From positions 124,001 to 188,000 of the forward strand of contig NZ_FNAN01000016.1 in NCBI RefSeq assembly GCF_900101885.1: 64,000 nt of DNA. Direction: 5' to 3'. Source of the stretch: Dyadobacter soli. GTDB lineage: Bacteria > Bacteroidota > Bacteroidia > Cytophagales > Spirosomataceae. This document shows positions 55,558 through 64,000 of this stretch, one piece after another. The first letter of the stretch is position 1. Each line of letters begins with the position of its first letter. The notes under the pieces were generated by a model. That model searched no databases. It was not told where the DNA came from and saw only the letters and a program-made list of their open reading frames with translations. Position numbers and translations under genes: made by a program.

Positions 55558-56796
55558 ATGAAAACCAACCGATTCCGGCTCCTTATGGGCATCGCTGCCC
55601 TGGGCATTTCCAGCCTGGGCCTTTTCTCCTGTGACGACAAGGACGAGCCTGCCGACGTAACTCCCGCCGAGCAGCATTTCACGATTTCCGCCTGGGCCCA
55701 GGGCGACGACCAGTACATTGCCGCCGTGCCGTCGCTGCACGAGGGGAACCTGTCGTTTATCGGGAAAGGCATCGAGGCGCAAGGTTCGCGCTACCTGTGG
55801 CACAAGGAATACGTTTACCAGATGAACCTGCCCGAGAAGAAATTCATCCAGTATGAAATGAAGGCAGATGGTTCGATCGCGCAGAAATCGTACATCCTCA
55901 CTGACGGCGTGGTGCCCAACTACTTCCAGTCGCTGAATGTGATCGACGACAACACATTGCTCGTGCTGGGCGCATTGGACGATAACAAAGGCGTGGCAGG
56001 CTGGGCCAGGATCAGCATCGGCGATTTCAAAGTGCTCGACAAGGGTACATTCACATTGCCATACGATGCTGCAAAACCGGATGTGGGCTTTTACCTCGGC
56101 CGCGGGTTTGTGGACAACGGCAAGTTTATCCTCGGCGGTTACTACTACGATGCCGCTACGCGTGCATACGTGGTCGATGGCGTGAAGGCGCTGGTATACG
56201 ACTTTCCTTCGATGGGCAACATGAAGGTGATCAGTACCAATGCTACCAATGGAAGTGTGGGTTACGATTACCTGCATTCGGTTGATAAAGATGAGGAAGG
56301 TAACCATTATTTCGTGGTAAGCGCCGGTAAATACTGGATGGGTAATGGCGGTAAATCCGGTGTGGTTAGGATCAAAAAGGGTACTGCCGAGTTTGATAAA
56401 GACTATTTTCTCGATGTAACTACGCCGGTAGGGGACCAGGCCTGCCTGATGGGGCTCAACTACGTGGGCAACGGGATTGCATTCGGTACGGTGCAGTATG
56501 AAAGCAAAATGACCTCCGTTCGCGACCGTTACAATGATATCGCCCAGGTAGTGAAACTGAACCTGAACACCAAGGCCGTGACCGTTATGAACAGTCCGCT
56601 CAGCCCGGTGGGTATGGTGCGTTCGCCACTGGTTTTCAACGGCAAATATTATACGGGTATCAGTCCGGTAGATAAGGAAGCATTCATTTACGAATTCGAC
56701 CCGAACGGCGGAGCCGACAGCTTCAAGAAGGGCATCGCGCTCGACGGCGGCGGGTACATTCAGGTACAGCTCATCGCGCCGCACCCGACTAAATAG
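55558..56796 (+). CDS. DUF4374 surface lipoprotein (XusB-like)
   Basis: 412 residues with lipobox LGLFSC followed by an acidic DDKDE linker. The propeller-like body is of DUF4374 type and shares the GVVRIKKGTAEFDKDYFLDV signature with the proteins at 18405 and 50942. It probably binds the receptor's iron ligand at the cell surface. It begins nine bases after the fused receptor gene and ends the operon at a strong terminator. Confidence 0.87.
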   Translation: MKTNRFRLLMGIAALGISSLGLFSCDDKDEPADVTPAEQHFTISAWAQGDDQYIAAVPSLHEGNLSFIGKGIEAQGSRYLWHKEYVYQMNLPEKKFIQYEMKADGSIAQKSYILTDGVVPNYFQSLNVIDDNTLLVLGALDDNKGVAGWARISIGDFKVLDKGTFTLPYDAAKPDVGFYLGRGFVDNGKFILGGYYYDAATRAYVVDGVKALVYDFPSMGNMKVISTNATNGSVGYDYLHSVDKDEEGNHYFVVSAGKYWMGNGGKSGVVRIKKGTAEFDKDYFLDVTTPVGDQACLMGLNYVGNGIAFGTVQYESKMTSVRDRYNDIAQVVKLNLNTKAVTVMNSPLSPVGMVRSPLVFNGKYYTGISPVDKEAFIYEFDPNGGADSFKKGIALDGGGYIQVQLIAPHPTK

Positions 56797-56803
56797 GAAA
56801 AAG

Positions 56804-56858
56804 GCCCATTAAAAGCTGCCGTACTTCTTGGACGACAGGTTTTAATGGGCACTTTTTG
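56804..56858. terminator. Bidirectional intrinsic terminator
   Basis: GCCCATTAAAA (56804-56814) pairs perfectly with TTTTAATGGGC (56840-56850) across a 25-base loop; T-rich sequence follows on the plus side and an A-run precedes it (T-run on the minus strand). It ends the DUF4374 gene and the convergent gene at 56877. Confidence 0.8.
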
Positions 56859-56876
56859 TGGTTTTTGAAATGCTGT

Positions 56877-58103
56877 TTAAAGCGGTACAAAGGAATTTTC
56901 GTACATCTGGGCGATCAGTTTCGGATTTGAAATCTCGCTCTGCGGCGAATTGGCAAATACGGCTACCTGCACAGGACCAAAGTCGAGGAAGATTGTTTCG
57001 CAATTATGACCGATCCCTGTTTTGTAAAAATAACTGCCTTTCGTTCCGGTCAGTTTACCATCGAAACCAAGCAGTTTGGATTTCATCAGGTTAAGCTCCA
57101 TCATGGTAAGTAGCTCGTTTTTAGCAACTTTCGAGGCGAGCTTTCCAAACTGGGAGGCGCTCAGATACAGGCCGGTAGCTCCGCATTCCCAACGAATAAT
57201 CGGCTTGTCGATTCCAGGCTCGTCCCCGTTTCTGGCCGGATAGCCCTGCGTAGAGAGGCTTGCGCTGATCGGCCCCATTTCTCCCCAGGGGTTCTGTCCC
57301 CAGGCCTGCCAATCAATTACCGTTGCATGTTCAAGGCCTGCGGGAACAAATACATTGGTGCGCACAATGTTGCGATAATGTTCGCCATACAGCATAAAGT
57401 TTTCGGGTGTCGCATTCAATTCATTCCATTTAGCGGCATTACCCTGTTTTTTGAGTTCGGTTGCCTCCACATAAGGGAGTATAATTCCCAGAAGCAGATA
57501 ATTGATATTATTGTTCTGCTTTGTTTTAGCATTGAAGATGCTTTCGTTCACCGGCCCTTCCACTGTCAGTTTTACTTTATCCCAATCATTAGGATAGTAA
57601 ATAAGCCCTGTTCTGTGCGCTAAAAGCCGCTCGAAATCCAGCTCTTTAAATTTGGAACTTGGCACCCAGTTTTTGGGAAGGTAATTCCAAACCTTGGTAG
57701 AAAGGGACAAATTGTATTTTTTGAGTATTCTTAAAGCAGTAACGGCGGTCACGTATTGTGTGGTGGTCAATACCTCCTGTTTTACGACCGCACCGTGGAG
57801 CTGAAAGCTACCTTCGAAATGCTTTCTGGCAAAGCCATCGCCGCCATTGGCACGGTAAAACTCCTCGCCGTTGTTGTATACTGCATAGCCGAAGCCTACC
57901 TCGCCTTCCAGGAGATTTTCTATCCGGATTGCAAAGCCATTGGCGTCAAATTTGGTCGGGATTCCCAGCTTGGCGTTGCGGTCGTCCCCTTCTATTTGGG
58001 ATAACTCCTCTGTCGGAATGAGCTCTTCTTTGCAGGAAGTGGTGAAGAGTAGTGTGGTGGCGAAAATGCCGAGGCTTATTGATTTCAAAATGTGTCGTTT
58101 CAT
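56877..58103 (-). CDS. Beta-lactamase-fold lipoprotein lacking catalytic residues
   Basis: 408 residues with lipobox LLFTTSC. The fold of class C beta-lactamase/PBP-like serine hydrolases is visible: TAVTALRILKKYNLSLSTKVWNYLP, ERLLAHRTGL, INYLLLG and a C-terminal KTG. But the SxxK motif reads T113-T-T-Q116 and the YSN triad reads N197-N-N199, so the nucleophile serine, its lysine and the catalytic tyrosine are all replaced. It is probably a non-enzymatic binding protein. It has its own promoter and is divergent from rclA. Confidence 0.8.
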   Translation of the reverse strand: MKRHILKSISLGIFATTLLFTTSCKEELIPTEELSQIEGDDRNAKLGIPTKFDANGFAIRIENLLEGEVGFGYAVYNNGEEFYRANGGDGFARKHFEGSFQLHGAVVKQEVLTTTQYVTAVTALRILKKYNLSLSTKVWNYLPKNWVPSSKFKELDFERLLAHRTGLIYYPNDWDKVKLTVEGPVNESIFNAKTKQNNNINYLLLGIILPYVEATELKKQGNAAKWNELNATPENFMLYGEHYRNIVRTNVFVPAGLEHATVIDWQAWGQNPWGEMGPISASLSTQGYPARNGDEPGIDKPIIRWECGATGLYLSASQFGKLASKVAKNELLTMMELNLMKSKLLGFDGKLTGTKGSYFYKTGIGHNCETIFLDFGPVQVAVFANSPQSEISNPKLIAQMYENSFVPL

Positions 58104-58146
58104 TGCTGATCGGATTTGAGTATGGATAGTCGTTTTATTTACATTA

Positions 58147-58154
58147 CAAAGGTA
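58147..58154 (-). promoter_or_regulatory. -7 promoter element for the beta-lactamase-fold gene
   Basis: Minus-strand TACCTTTG, an exact TAnnTTTG; predicted transcription start near 58140 and start codon at 58103. Confidence 0.45.
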
Positions 58155-58269
58155 TCGCGACGACTCATGCCCGTTTTTTAACAGTTTTGTAAAAAGAATA
58201 AAAAATTATAAATGGAGATTCGGGCGGTTTCGGGCCGGTATATTCCATCAGTTGGCTGGTTTTTATATC

Positions 58270-59625
58270 ATGAAATCCATTCAGAAAAAATATGACGCCC
58301 TGATTATCGGGTTCGGAAAAGGCGGCAAGACGCTGGCTGCTTTTATGGCGAAACAGGGCTGGCAGGTAGCGGTTATAGAACGGTCGGCGCTGATGTACGG
58401 CGGAACTTGTATCAATATCGCCTGCATTCCTACCAAGTCCTTGGTACACAGTGCCGAAAACCATGTGCCGTATGCTGATGCGATCGCCGAAAAGAATCGG
58501 TTGGTGGAGTCGTTGCGGAAGCGGAATTTCGATATGGTAGATCAGTTCCCGAATGCTACCGTCATCACGGGTACTGCGTCGTTCCTGTCGCCGGGCACGG
58601 TTTCCGTGCGGCTGGCGGATTCGGGCGAGGAGGTGACCATCGCGGCCGACCGAATTATTATCAATACCGGTGCCAAGCCTGTTCTTCCATCCATTCCGGG
58701 ACTGAATGCGAGCCGGCGTGTTTTTACCAGCACGACCCTGATGGAAGAAACGAAGTTGCCGGAGCGGCTGGTGATCATCGGCGCCGGTTATATAGCGTTG
58801 GAATTTGCCGGTATGTATGCGCAATTCGGCTCCGAAGTGACGCTGCTCAGCCGGTCGGCCACGTTTTTGCCCGACGAGGACCGCGACATTGCGGATGCCG
58901 TACAATCTATACTCATTGCCAAGGGAATCCGTATCGAACTTGGCGCGCTCGTGGATGAGCTGGTGCCTGGCGGGGATACGGATACCATCGTTTACCGCCA
59001 GGCAGAAACGCGGACAGAAATAAAGGCCACGGCGATCCTCATTGCAGCGGGACGCCAGCCCAATACGGAAGACTTGAACCTGGAAGCCGCCGGTGTGCGA
59101 CAGGACAGTAAAGGGTATATTGTGGTCGACGAACGCCTTCAAACCAGTACCCCGAATATCTGGGCGATCGGCGATATCAATGGCGGCCCACAATTTACCT
59201 ACATTTCCCTGGACGACTTCCGGATCATCAGAAGCCAGCTTTTTGATTTTAAACCCCATAGTACGGCCGATCGGATACAGGTTGCCGGGGCGTTGTTCAT
59301 TACCCCGCCGTTGTCGCACGTGGGGCTGCGGGAACATGAGGCAATTGGGAAAGGTTACCGGGTTAAAGTAGCTACCTTGCCGGCATCCACCAGCACGCGG
59401 GCGCAGCTTCTGAACCGTCCGGAAGGGATCTTCAAAGCGGTGGTGGATGCGGACACGAACCTGATATTGGGGTGTACGCTGCTTTGCTCCGATTCGAGCG
59501 AGCTCATCAATCTGGTCCAGCTGGCCATGCACGCCGGGCTCGACTACACCGTGTTACGCGATACGATTTACACGCATCCATCGATGAGCGAATCCCTGAA
59601 CGATCTTTTCGCGAAAATCGGGTAA
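58270..59625 (+). CDS. rclA: RclA-like pyridine nucleotide-disulfide oxidoreductase
   Basis: 451 residues from ATG 58270 (TTG 58252 would add six). The sequence follows Escherichia coli RclA closely by eye: ALIIGFGKGGKTLA, MYGGTCINIACIPTKSLVH with the redox pair C47/C52, FLPDEDRDIADAV, GDINGGPQFTYISLDDFRI and the C-terminal THPSMSESLNDLF. RclA is a cytosolic NAD(P)H-dependent flavoprotein that reduces copper(II) and protects cells from reactive chlorine. No rclR, rclB or rclC is nearby. Divergent from the beta-lactamase-fold gene. Confidence 0.9.
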   Translation: MKSIQKKYDALIIGFGKGGKTLAAFMAKQGWQVAVIERSALMYGGTCINIACIPTKSLVHSAENHVPYADAIAEKNRLVESLRKRNFDMVDQFPNATVITGTASFLSPGTVSVRLADSGEEVTIAADRIIINTGAKPVLPSIPGLNASRRVFTSTTLMEETKLPERLVIIGAGYIALEFAGMYAQFGSEVTLLSRSATFLPDEDRDIADAVQSILIAKGIRIELGALVDELVPGGDTDTIVYRQAETRTEIKATAILIAAGRQPNTEDLNLEAAGVRQDSKGYIVVDERLQTSTPNIWAIGDINGGPQFTYISLDDFRIIRSQLFDFKPHSTADRIQVAGALFITPPLSHVGLREHEAIGKGYRVKVATLPASTSTRAQLLNRPEGIFKAVVDADTNLILGCTLLCSDSSELINLVQLAMHAGLDYTVLRDTIYTHPSMSESLNDLFAKIG

Positions 59626-59651
59626 GGTTGCTGCTTACCGCGGTATGATTT

Positions 59652-62072
59652 TCACTCGGAACGGAGCGCCTTGACCGGATCTGTGAGCGCCGCTTTAATG
59701 GCCTGGTAGCTGACGGTCAAAATCGTAAGTGCCAACGCCAGCGCGCCCGACCCGCTAAAAAGCCACCAGGGCATTTGTGAACGGTATTGGTATTTTTCAA
59801 GCATCAGGTTCAGCAGGTAGTAGCTTACCGGCATTGCGATGGCGATGGCGGCGATCGTCAGGAGTACGAAATCTTTGGCGACTAACTTCCAGATACCGGT
59901 AACGGACGCGCCCAGCACTTTGCGTATGCCGATTTCGCTTCTTCGCTGCTCGGCCGTGTAGGCGGCCAGGCCGAACAAGCCCAGGCAGGAGGTGAAAATG
60001 GCGATGGCTGCAAACAGCAAGGTTATCGTACCGATTTTGCTTTCAGTTTTGAATTTCAGGTCATATTGCTGATCGGCAAACTGAAAATCGAATACGTTGC
60101 CGGGCAAATGCCGGTTAAAGATCCGGTTCAGGCTCGGCATGATGCTGCCTGTTCTTACTTCGGGATCCAGTTTGATGTACAGGTAATTAGGTGCGTAGGT
60201 CATGAAATAAATCGCCTGCCTGACGGGCTCGAAAGGCGACTGCATCACCATATCCCGCACAACCCCCACGACGCGGTACTCCGAGTCGTTGAATGTCCCG
60301 TCCTTCCACCTGATCGTTTTGCCGATCGGATCGGCCAGGCCCATGTACTTTGCAGCGGCTTCGTTGATGATGACAGCGGAAGAGTCGGAAACGAATTTTT
60401 CCGAAAAATCCCTTCCCTGAACAACCTGCCAGCCGACCGTATGACCATACCTGTGCGATGCGGCGATGACGGCAAACTCGTCACCCTGAACGGGCGACTT
60501 GCCCGGCCACGAAAACCCTCTTGCATTTGACAGCAGATCGGTAACGGGCCCGGAAGATTGGGCTACCGATGAAACGATCGCGGAATGCAGCAAGTCGTTT
60601 TTCAATGCATCCAGGCGCGAACTTCCGGGCGGGATTTTTACATAAACCAGCCCTTGCCGGTCATAGCCGGTAGCCCTGTTTTGCCCAAACTGCATTTGCC
60701 GGAAAACGCCGGCGGCGCCGATGATGAGGGTGATAGAGATGGTGAATTGCAGTACTACCAGCGCTTTTCTTGGCGTTGCGGAAAGCCGGCCCGCATTCGC
60801 CGATCCCGATTTTAATACCTTGACCGGTTTCAATGCGGAGAGGTAAAGTGCGGGATAACTTCCCGCCACGAAGCTCACCAGAATGCAAAATACAACGGCA
60901 ATCAGCAGGAACCAGGCATTGAACGCCAAGCCGTTTCGGGACATGAATTCGATTTGCTTGGACGTGATCGCATTGAATTCGGGCAGCGCTATTTGCACAC
61001 ACGCCAAAGCGATCAGGAAGGACGCGGTCACGACTACCAGCGATTCCATAATGAATTGAGCAATGAGTTGCGCGCGCCTGGACCCCACTACTTTGCGTAC
61101 ACCGATCTCTTTGGCCCGTTGTTCGGAGCGGGCCGTGCTGAGGTTCATAAAGTTGATACATGCCAGCAGGAGAATGAAAGCCGCGATCGCCGCGAAGAGC
61201 TTCACATAGTAAATATCTCCGCCGGTATTCACACCATTTTCCCAGGACGAATACAAATGCCATTTATCCATCGCGTGAAGCGCAATGGTATGCGTGCTAC
61301 CGGAGGTACCAGGCGCCTGGCTCAGATGGTTTTCCAGTAAATGCGTTATCCTTGCGGATGTGGCTTCGATGGTGCCGGTTTTTTTCACCTGAACCAATAT
61401 CTCAAACGTGTTTACATTCCAGTTGTCTTTTACGTTGTTGACCCACTGCCGTCTTTGTGCCGAGGCAAACAGCTTCCAGGGGGCTATGAACGACAGGTTA
61501 TAATAATCCGAATTGGAAGGGAAATCCTTATAAACGCCGGCCACAAGTGCTTCCAGTTCATTGTCAATTTTCAATGCCTGGCCGAGGGGATCGGTTTTCC
61601 CGAACATGGAAATGGCGGCAGATTCCGAAATCAATACCTGGGACGGGCTGCCAAGCGCGCCCAACGTGCCCGCGAGCATCCGCGGCGCGAGGATATGCGC
61701 ACCATCGGGCTCCATAAACCGGCCTTTCTTGCGGAACTTGTTTCCGTTCGCCAGCAGATTGTAGTCTTCCGTATCCCACGATACCGCAACGTGCTCAAAA
61801 TCGGCCGGAAACTTCTCCCGCAGCTCCGCGGCTAACGGAAAAGGCAGGTTGGGTGAACTCGCGATCTGGCCGTTCTGGGCAGTATGGGACATGACGCGCC
61901 CGACGCGCGCGTAGTTTGCATTGCCTTTGTTGTAATTCCACTCGTCCCAGATCCACAAGGAAATCAGCAATGTTGCGGTCAGCGAAAGGGCCAGTCCCGA
62001 AATGTTGATGAATGTGTAAACTTTGTTCTTTTTAAAACTTCTGAAAGCAATCCTGGCGTAGTTGTTGATCAT
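59652..62072 (-). CDS. FtsX/MacB-type ABC transporter permease
   Basis: 806 residues in two MacB_PCD-FtsX units: an N-terminal segment (NKVYTFINISGLALSLTATLLI) with a large periplasmic domain and a first FtsX block at about 280-400 (CINFMNLSTARSEQRAKEIGVRKVVGSRR), then a second periplasmic domain and block (YTAEQRRSEIGIRKVLGAS, ending KALTDPVKALRSE). These large double permeases are widespread in Bacteroidota and work as mechanotransmission or export systems with a separate ATPase; none is encoded here. The gene stands alone on the minus strand. Confidence 0.9.
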   Translation of the reverse strand: MINNYARIAFRSFKKNKVYTFINISGLALSLTATLLISLWIWDEWNYNKGNANYARVGRVMSHTAQNGQIASSPNLPFPLAAELREKFPADFEHVAVSWDTEDYNLLANGNKFRKKGRFMEPDGAHILAPRMLAGTLGALGSPSQVLISESAAISMFGKTDPLGQALKIDNELEALVAGVYKDFPSNSDYYNLSFIAPWKLFASAQRRQWVNNVKDNWNVNTFEILVQVKKTGTIEATSARITHLLENHLSQAPGTSGSTHTIALHAMDKWHLYSSWENGVNTGGDIYYVKLFAAIAAFILLLACINFMNLSTARSEQRAKEIGVRKVVGSRRAQLIAQFIMESLVVVTASFLIALACVQIALPEFNAITSKQIEFMSRNGLAFNAWFLLIAVVFCILVSFVAGSYPALYLSALKPVKVLKSGSANAGRLSATPRKALVVLQFTISITLIIGAAGVFRQMQFGQNRATGYDRQGLVYVKIPPGSSRLDALKNDLLHSAIVSSVAQSSGPVTDLLSNARGFSWPGKSPVQGDEFAVIAASHRYGHTVGWQVVQGRDFSEKFVSDSSAVIINEAAAKYMGLADPIGKTIRWKDGTFNDSEYRVVGVVRDMVMQSPFEPVRQAIYFMTYAPNYLYIKLDPEVRTGSIMPSLNRIFNRHLPGNVFDFQFADQQYDLKFKTESKIGTITLLFAAIAIFTSCLGLFGLAAYTAEQRRSEIGIRKVLGASVTGIWKLVAKDFVLLTIAAIAIAMPVSYYLLNLMLEKYQYRSQMPWWLFSGSGALALALTILTVSYQAIKAALTDPVKALRSE

Positions 62073-62329
62073 AAAGCTTTTGAGAAAAGAAATTGGTGAA
62101 CGAGTGCCTCATGGATGTCGGCCGAGGCTTTGATGAACTGCTTTCGCAAATTACCCCGATTTTTCTTTTTTCATAACTTATATGTAAAACAAAAACAGTC
62201 TATGAACTGTCGAAATTATTCGATCGGCTGTCGCTTTTCGTCGAATTATGTACATTCACGATCGTATTTTATTCAATTGCATTAACCCGGCGTTATGCGT
62301 TTTGGGGGCTTGCAAATATCATCGACAGC

Positions 62330-64000
62330 ATGTACTCAACAAGGCGTTCCATTACACGGCAGGTCAAGGCGATTTTAAGCGTTTGCCTGCTTTTCCTCAC
62401 CCACACTGTAATTTCCCAGCAAAAACATCCCACACAGCATTTTACCACCGCAAACGGCTTGCCGCATAACAGCGTCAACGACCTATCGGTAGATTCGAAG
62501 GGTTTCGTATGGCTTGCTACGGAAGGCGGTTTGACCCGTTTCGATGGGCGTAACTTCCTTGTAATCGAAAAAAGTCATACGGGAACGGGTACCAACCGGG
62601 TATCGGCTATTTCGCCCGGATTAAGGAATGCACGCAATCCCAGTCAATTGGATGTCGCCTACGTATCCTTTGCCACCGGCGCCCGGGCGAACATCATCGA
62701 CGGACACGTACGTCCCGTCGGGGATGAAGTGCAGCTGCGCGATGAAAAAATCCATTCGCTTCGCGCCAGGCAGTATTACGATTTTATAAACGGATTGCCG
62801 GAAAGGTGGGGCAGAACGATCCGGCCCGGTCAATCGACCATGGTGGCGGGTAATTTCGGGGACGGGGAATTTTATCTTTGCAGCCCTACCACAGTCGCCT
62901 ACTATCGTGGATGGGAGAAACGGTACCAATTACTGAATAAAACAACGGACCGGCTGAGTTACATCACATTAGGAGGCCGCTTGTACTACCTGAACCCGGA
63001 TAGATCGTTCACCCAGATTTATGACAACCAAAGATCGTCGTTTCCCATGAAGGGCGATATTACCCGGAATGAGCATTACGCAAAATCCACAGCGCCGGTA
63101 AAGCTTTTCTGGAATAACAAAACGGCCCAGGCGTTCTTCTATATCGACAGCCAGGTTTTTGAGCTGGTTCAGGAACCCGACGGCACCCTTACGACACAGC
63201 TCCTCGTAGCCGACTTTAACCTGGATTCGGAAAGTGTGGACATTATCTATCACGACCGGTCGAATGGAGAGGTTTTTCTTGCCAGCGGTAAGAATGGGTT
63301 GTTTATGATGGGGGAAGCCGGCGGCGAACGGCCCGGCGTTTCCAGCGCACAGGTACCTTCGCTTCCCGATGGTGACTTTGTTGTCGAAAAGGTGGTTGCA
63401 GGCGATAAAACGATAGAACCCGATAGCGATACCATCCGGCTTTCCAAATCCGACAATTTTAAGGTTTATCTTTCCGCCCCGCATTTCGGAGACCGGGGCA
63501 ATCTCCAAATGACGTATGCCCTGGCAGAACCCGATCAGGAGTATTCCACCCTGGAATGGCAAAAAATTAAGGAAGACCGCGGCGATATCACGATACATTA
63601 TGCAAGCGTGCCATCCGGTTTGCATAAGCTAATCATTCGCAGACACGCAGGCACGGGCACGAGTACCTACACGAGCAGAGAAATGATCCTGGTTGCACCC
63701 AGGGCCTGGTACGAGGATCGTTGGTTGCTGGGGCTGGCATCCGTTTTTGCGCTTGCCGTTGTTCTGTTGATCTGGCGGACCCGGTACGTTCAAATAGCGC
63801 AGCGAAACCGCTGGCTGGAAATGCAGGTATCTGCACGGACGGATGAGCTCCGGCAAACCTTGCTGACACTCGAAGCATCACGCGCTGACCTGTTGCAGCA
63901 ATATCAGTTGCAGTCGCGGCTACTGACTTCAATGGCACATGATCTCCGGTCGCCGCTGTCGTCGGCGGTTTTGGTAACGGGCGAGGTGGGGAGGCTGATT
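62330..64000 (+). CDS. Two-component propeller sensor histidine kinase, N-terminal part (3' truncated)
   Basis: 557 codons open to the right edge. ATG 62330 gives a signal peptide (ends VISQQ), then propeller repeats (HFTTANGLPHNSVNDLSVDSKG, TEGGLTRFDGRN), a Y_Y_Y-like domain, a membrane segment (LGLASVFALAVVLLIW), a coiled linker and the HisKA start with H537 in SMAHDLRSPLSS. Same architecture as the kinase at 25427, although the periplasmic part looks shorter, with fewer propeller repeats. The ATPase domain and partner regulator lie beyond the window. Confidence 0.85.
   Translation, partial: MYSTRRSITRQVKAILSVCLLFLTHTVISQQKHPTQHFTTANGLPHNSVNDLSVDSKGFVWLATEGGLTRFDGRNFLVIEKSHTGTGTNRVSAISPGLRNARNPSQLDVAYVSFATGARANIIDGHVRPVGDEVQLRDEKIHSLRARQYYDFINGLPERWGRTIRPGQSTMVAGNFGDGEFYLCSPTTVAYYRGWEKRYQLLNKTTDRLSYITLGGRLYYLNPDRSFTQIYDNQRSSFPMKGDITRNEHYAKSTAPVKLFWNNKTAQAFFYIDSQVFELVQEPDGTLTTQLLVADFNLDSESVDIIYHDRSNGEVFLASGKNGLFMMGEAGGERPGVSSAQVPSLPDGDFVVEKVVAGDKTIEPDSDTIRLSKSDNFKVYLSAPHFGDRGNLQMTYALAEPDQEYSTLEWQKIKEDRGDITIHYASVPSGLHKLIIRRHAGTGTSTYTSREMILVAPRAWYEDRWLLGLASVFALAVVLLIWRTRYVQIAQRNRWLEMQVSARTDELRQTLLTLEASRADLLQQYQLQSRLLTSMAHDLRSPLSSAVLVTGEVGRLI

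Noticed and set aside
55534..56784. 416-codon minus-strand frame
   Set aside because: Antisense to the DUF4374 lipoprotein gene, which has a lipobox and homologues in the window.
58165..59532. 455-codon minus-strand frame
   Set aside because: Antisense to the clearly recognisable rclA gene.
59632..59643. TACCGCGGTA palindrome between rclA and the permease gene
   Set aside because: Too short and without a T-run to call a terminator.

Overview
The window is a 64-kb stretch of a Bacteroidota chromosome. The evidence is SusC/SusD pairs, many TonB-dependent receptors, DUF4249 and DUF4374 lipoproteins, FecI/FecR-type regulation, two-component propeller kinases, and recurrent TAnnTTTG -7 promoter elements. 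The gene content and moderately high GC suggest Cytophagales (Spirosomataceae, perhaps Dyadobacter-like); this placement is inference. I saw no rRNA, tRNA, CRISPR array, phage or insertion sequence.

Layout. (1) 2-724: C-terminal part of a SoxC-type sulfite dehydrogenase. (2) 726-5514, minus strand: a stressosome operon rsbR-rsbS-rsbT, an RsbT/PP2C fusion, a PAS histidine kinase and a receiver-only response regulator. (3) 5677-8117, minus: a TetR regulator with its probable operator, and a large polytopic membrane protein. (4) 8379-13321, plus: a LytS/LytTR pair, then a TonB receptor with a DUF4249 lipoprotein; 13342-14580, minus: a NamZ (DUF1343) muramidase. (5) 14755-25045, plus: an iron/siderophore locus with an AraC regulator, a TonB receptor, a DUF4374 lipoprotein, a secreted ankyrin protein, a DUF2271 protein, a PepSY-flavodoxin-reductase and ApbE. 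It looks like uptake coupled to a flavin-based periplasmic reduction chain. (6) 25427-29083: a propeller sensor kinase and a LuxR-type response regulator, convergent and overlapping. (7) 29306-46256, plus: an alpha-mannoside/N-glycan utilisation locus with SusC, SusD, GH92, GH38, a carbohydrate esterase, a LacI regulator, a sugar MFS transporter and an FG-GAP/ASPIC lipoprotein. LacI-type palindromes sit at the SusC promoter and again before the FG-GAP gene. (8) 46234-49446, minus: a MocR regulator, a GNAT acetyltransferase and an MFS transporter. (9) 49693-56796, plus: a second iron-type locus with an ECF sigma factor, a short FecR-like anti-sigma, a DUF4374-like protein, a PepSY protein fused in frame to a TonB receptor, and a DUF4374 lipoprotein, ending in a strong bidirectional terminator. 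(10) 56877-64000: a beta-lactamase-fold lipoprotein that has lost its catalytic residues, an RclA-like flavoprotein, an FtsX/MacB-type ABC permease, and the first 557 codons of a second propeller-type sensor kinase.

The most unusual elements are the stressosome wired to a two-component output with no sigma factor, the flavinylation-linked siderophore locus, the PepSY::TonB-receptor fusion with an internal signal peptide, and the repeated LacI operator that ties the two ends of the mannoside locus together. Start codons were moved from the longest reading frame where a signal peptide, a tight gene junction or an ATG favoured a shorter form.
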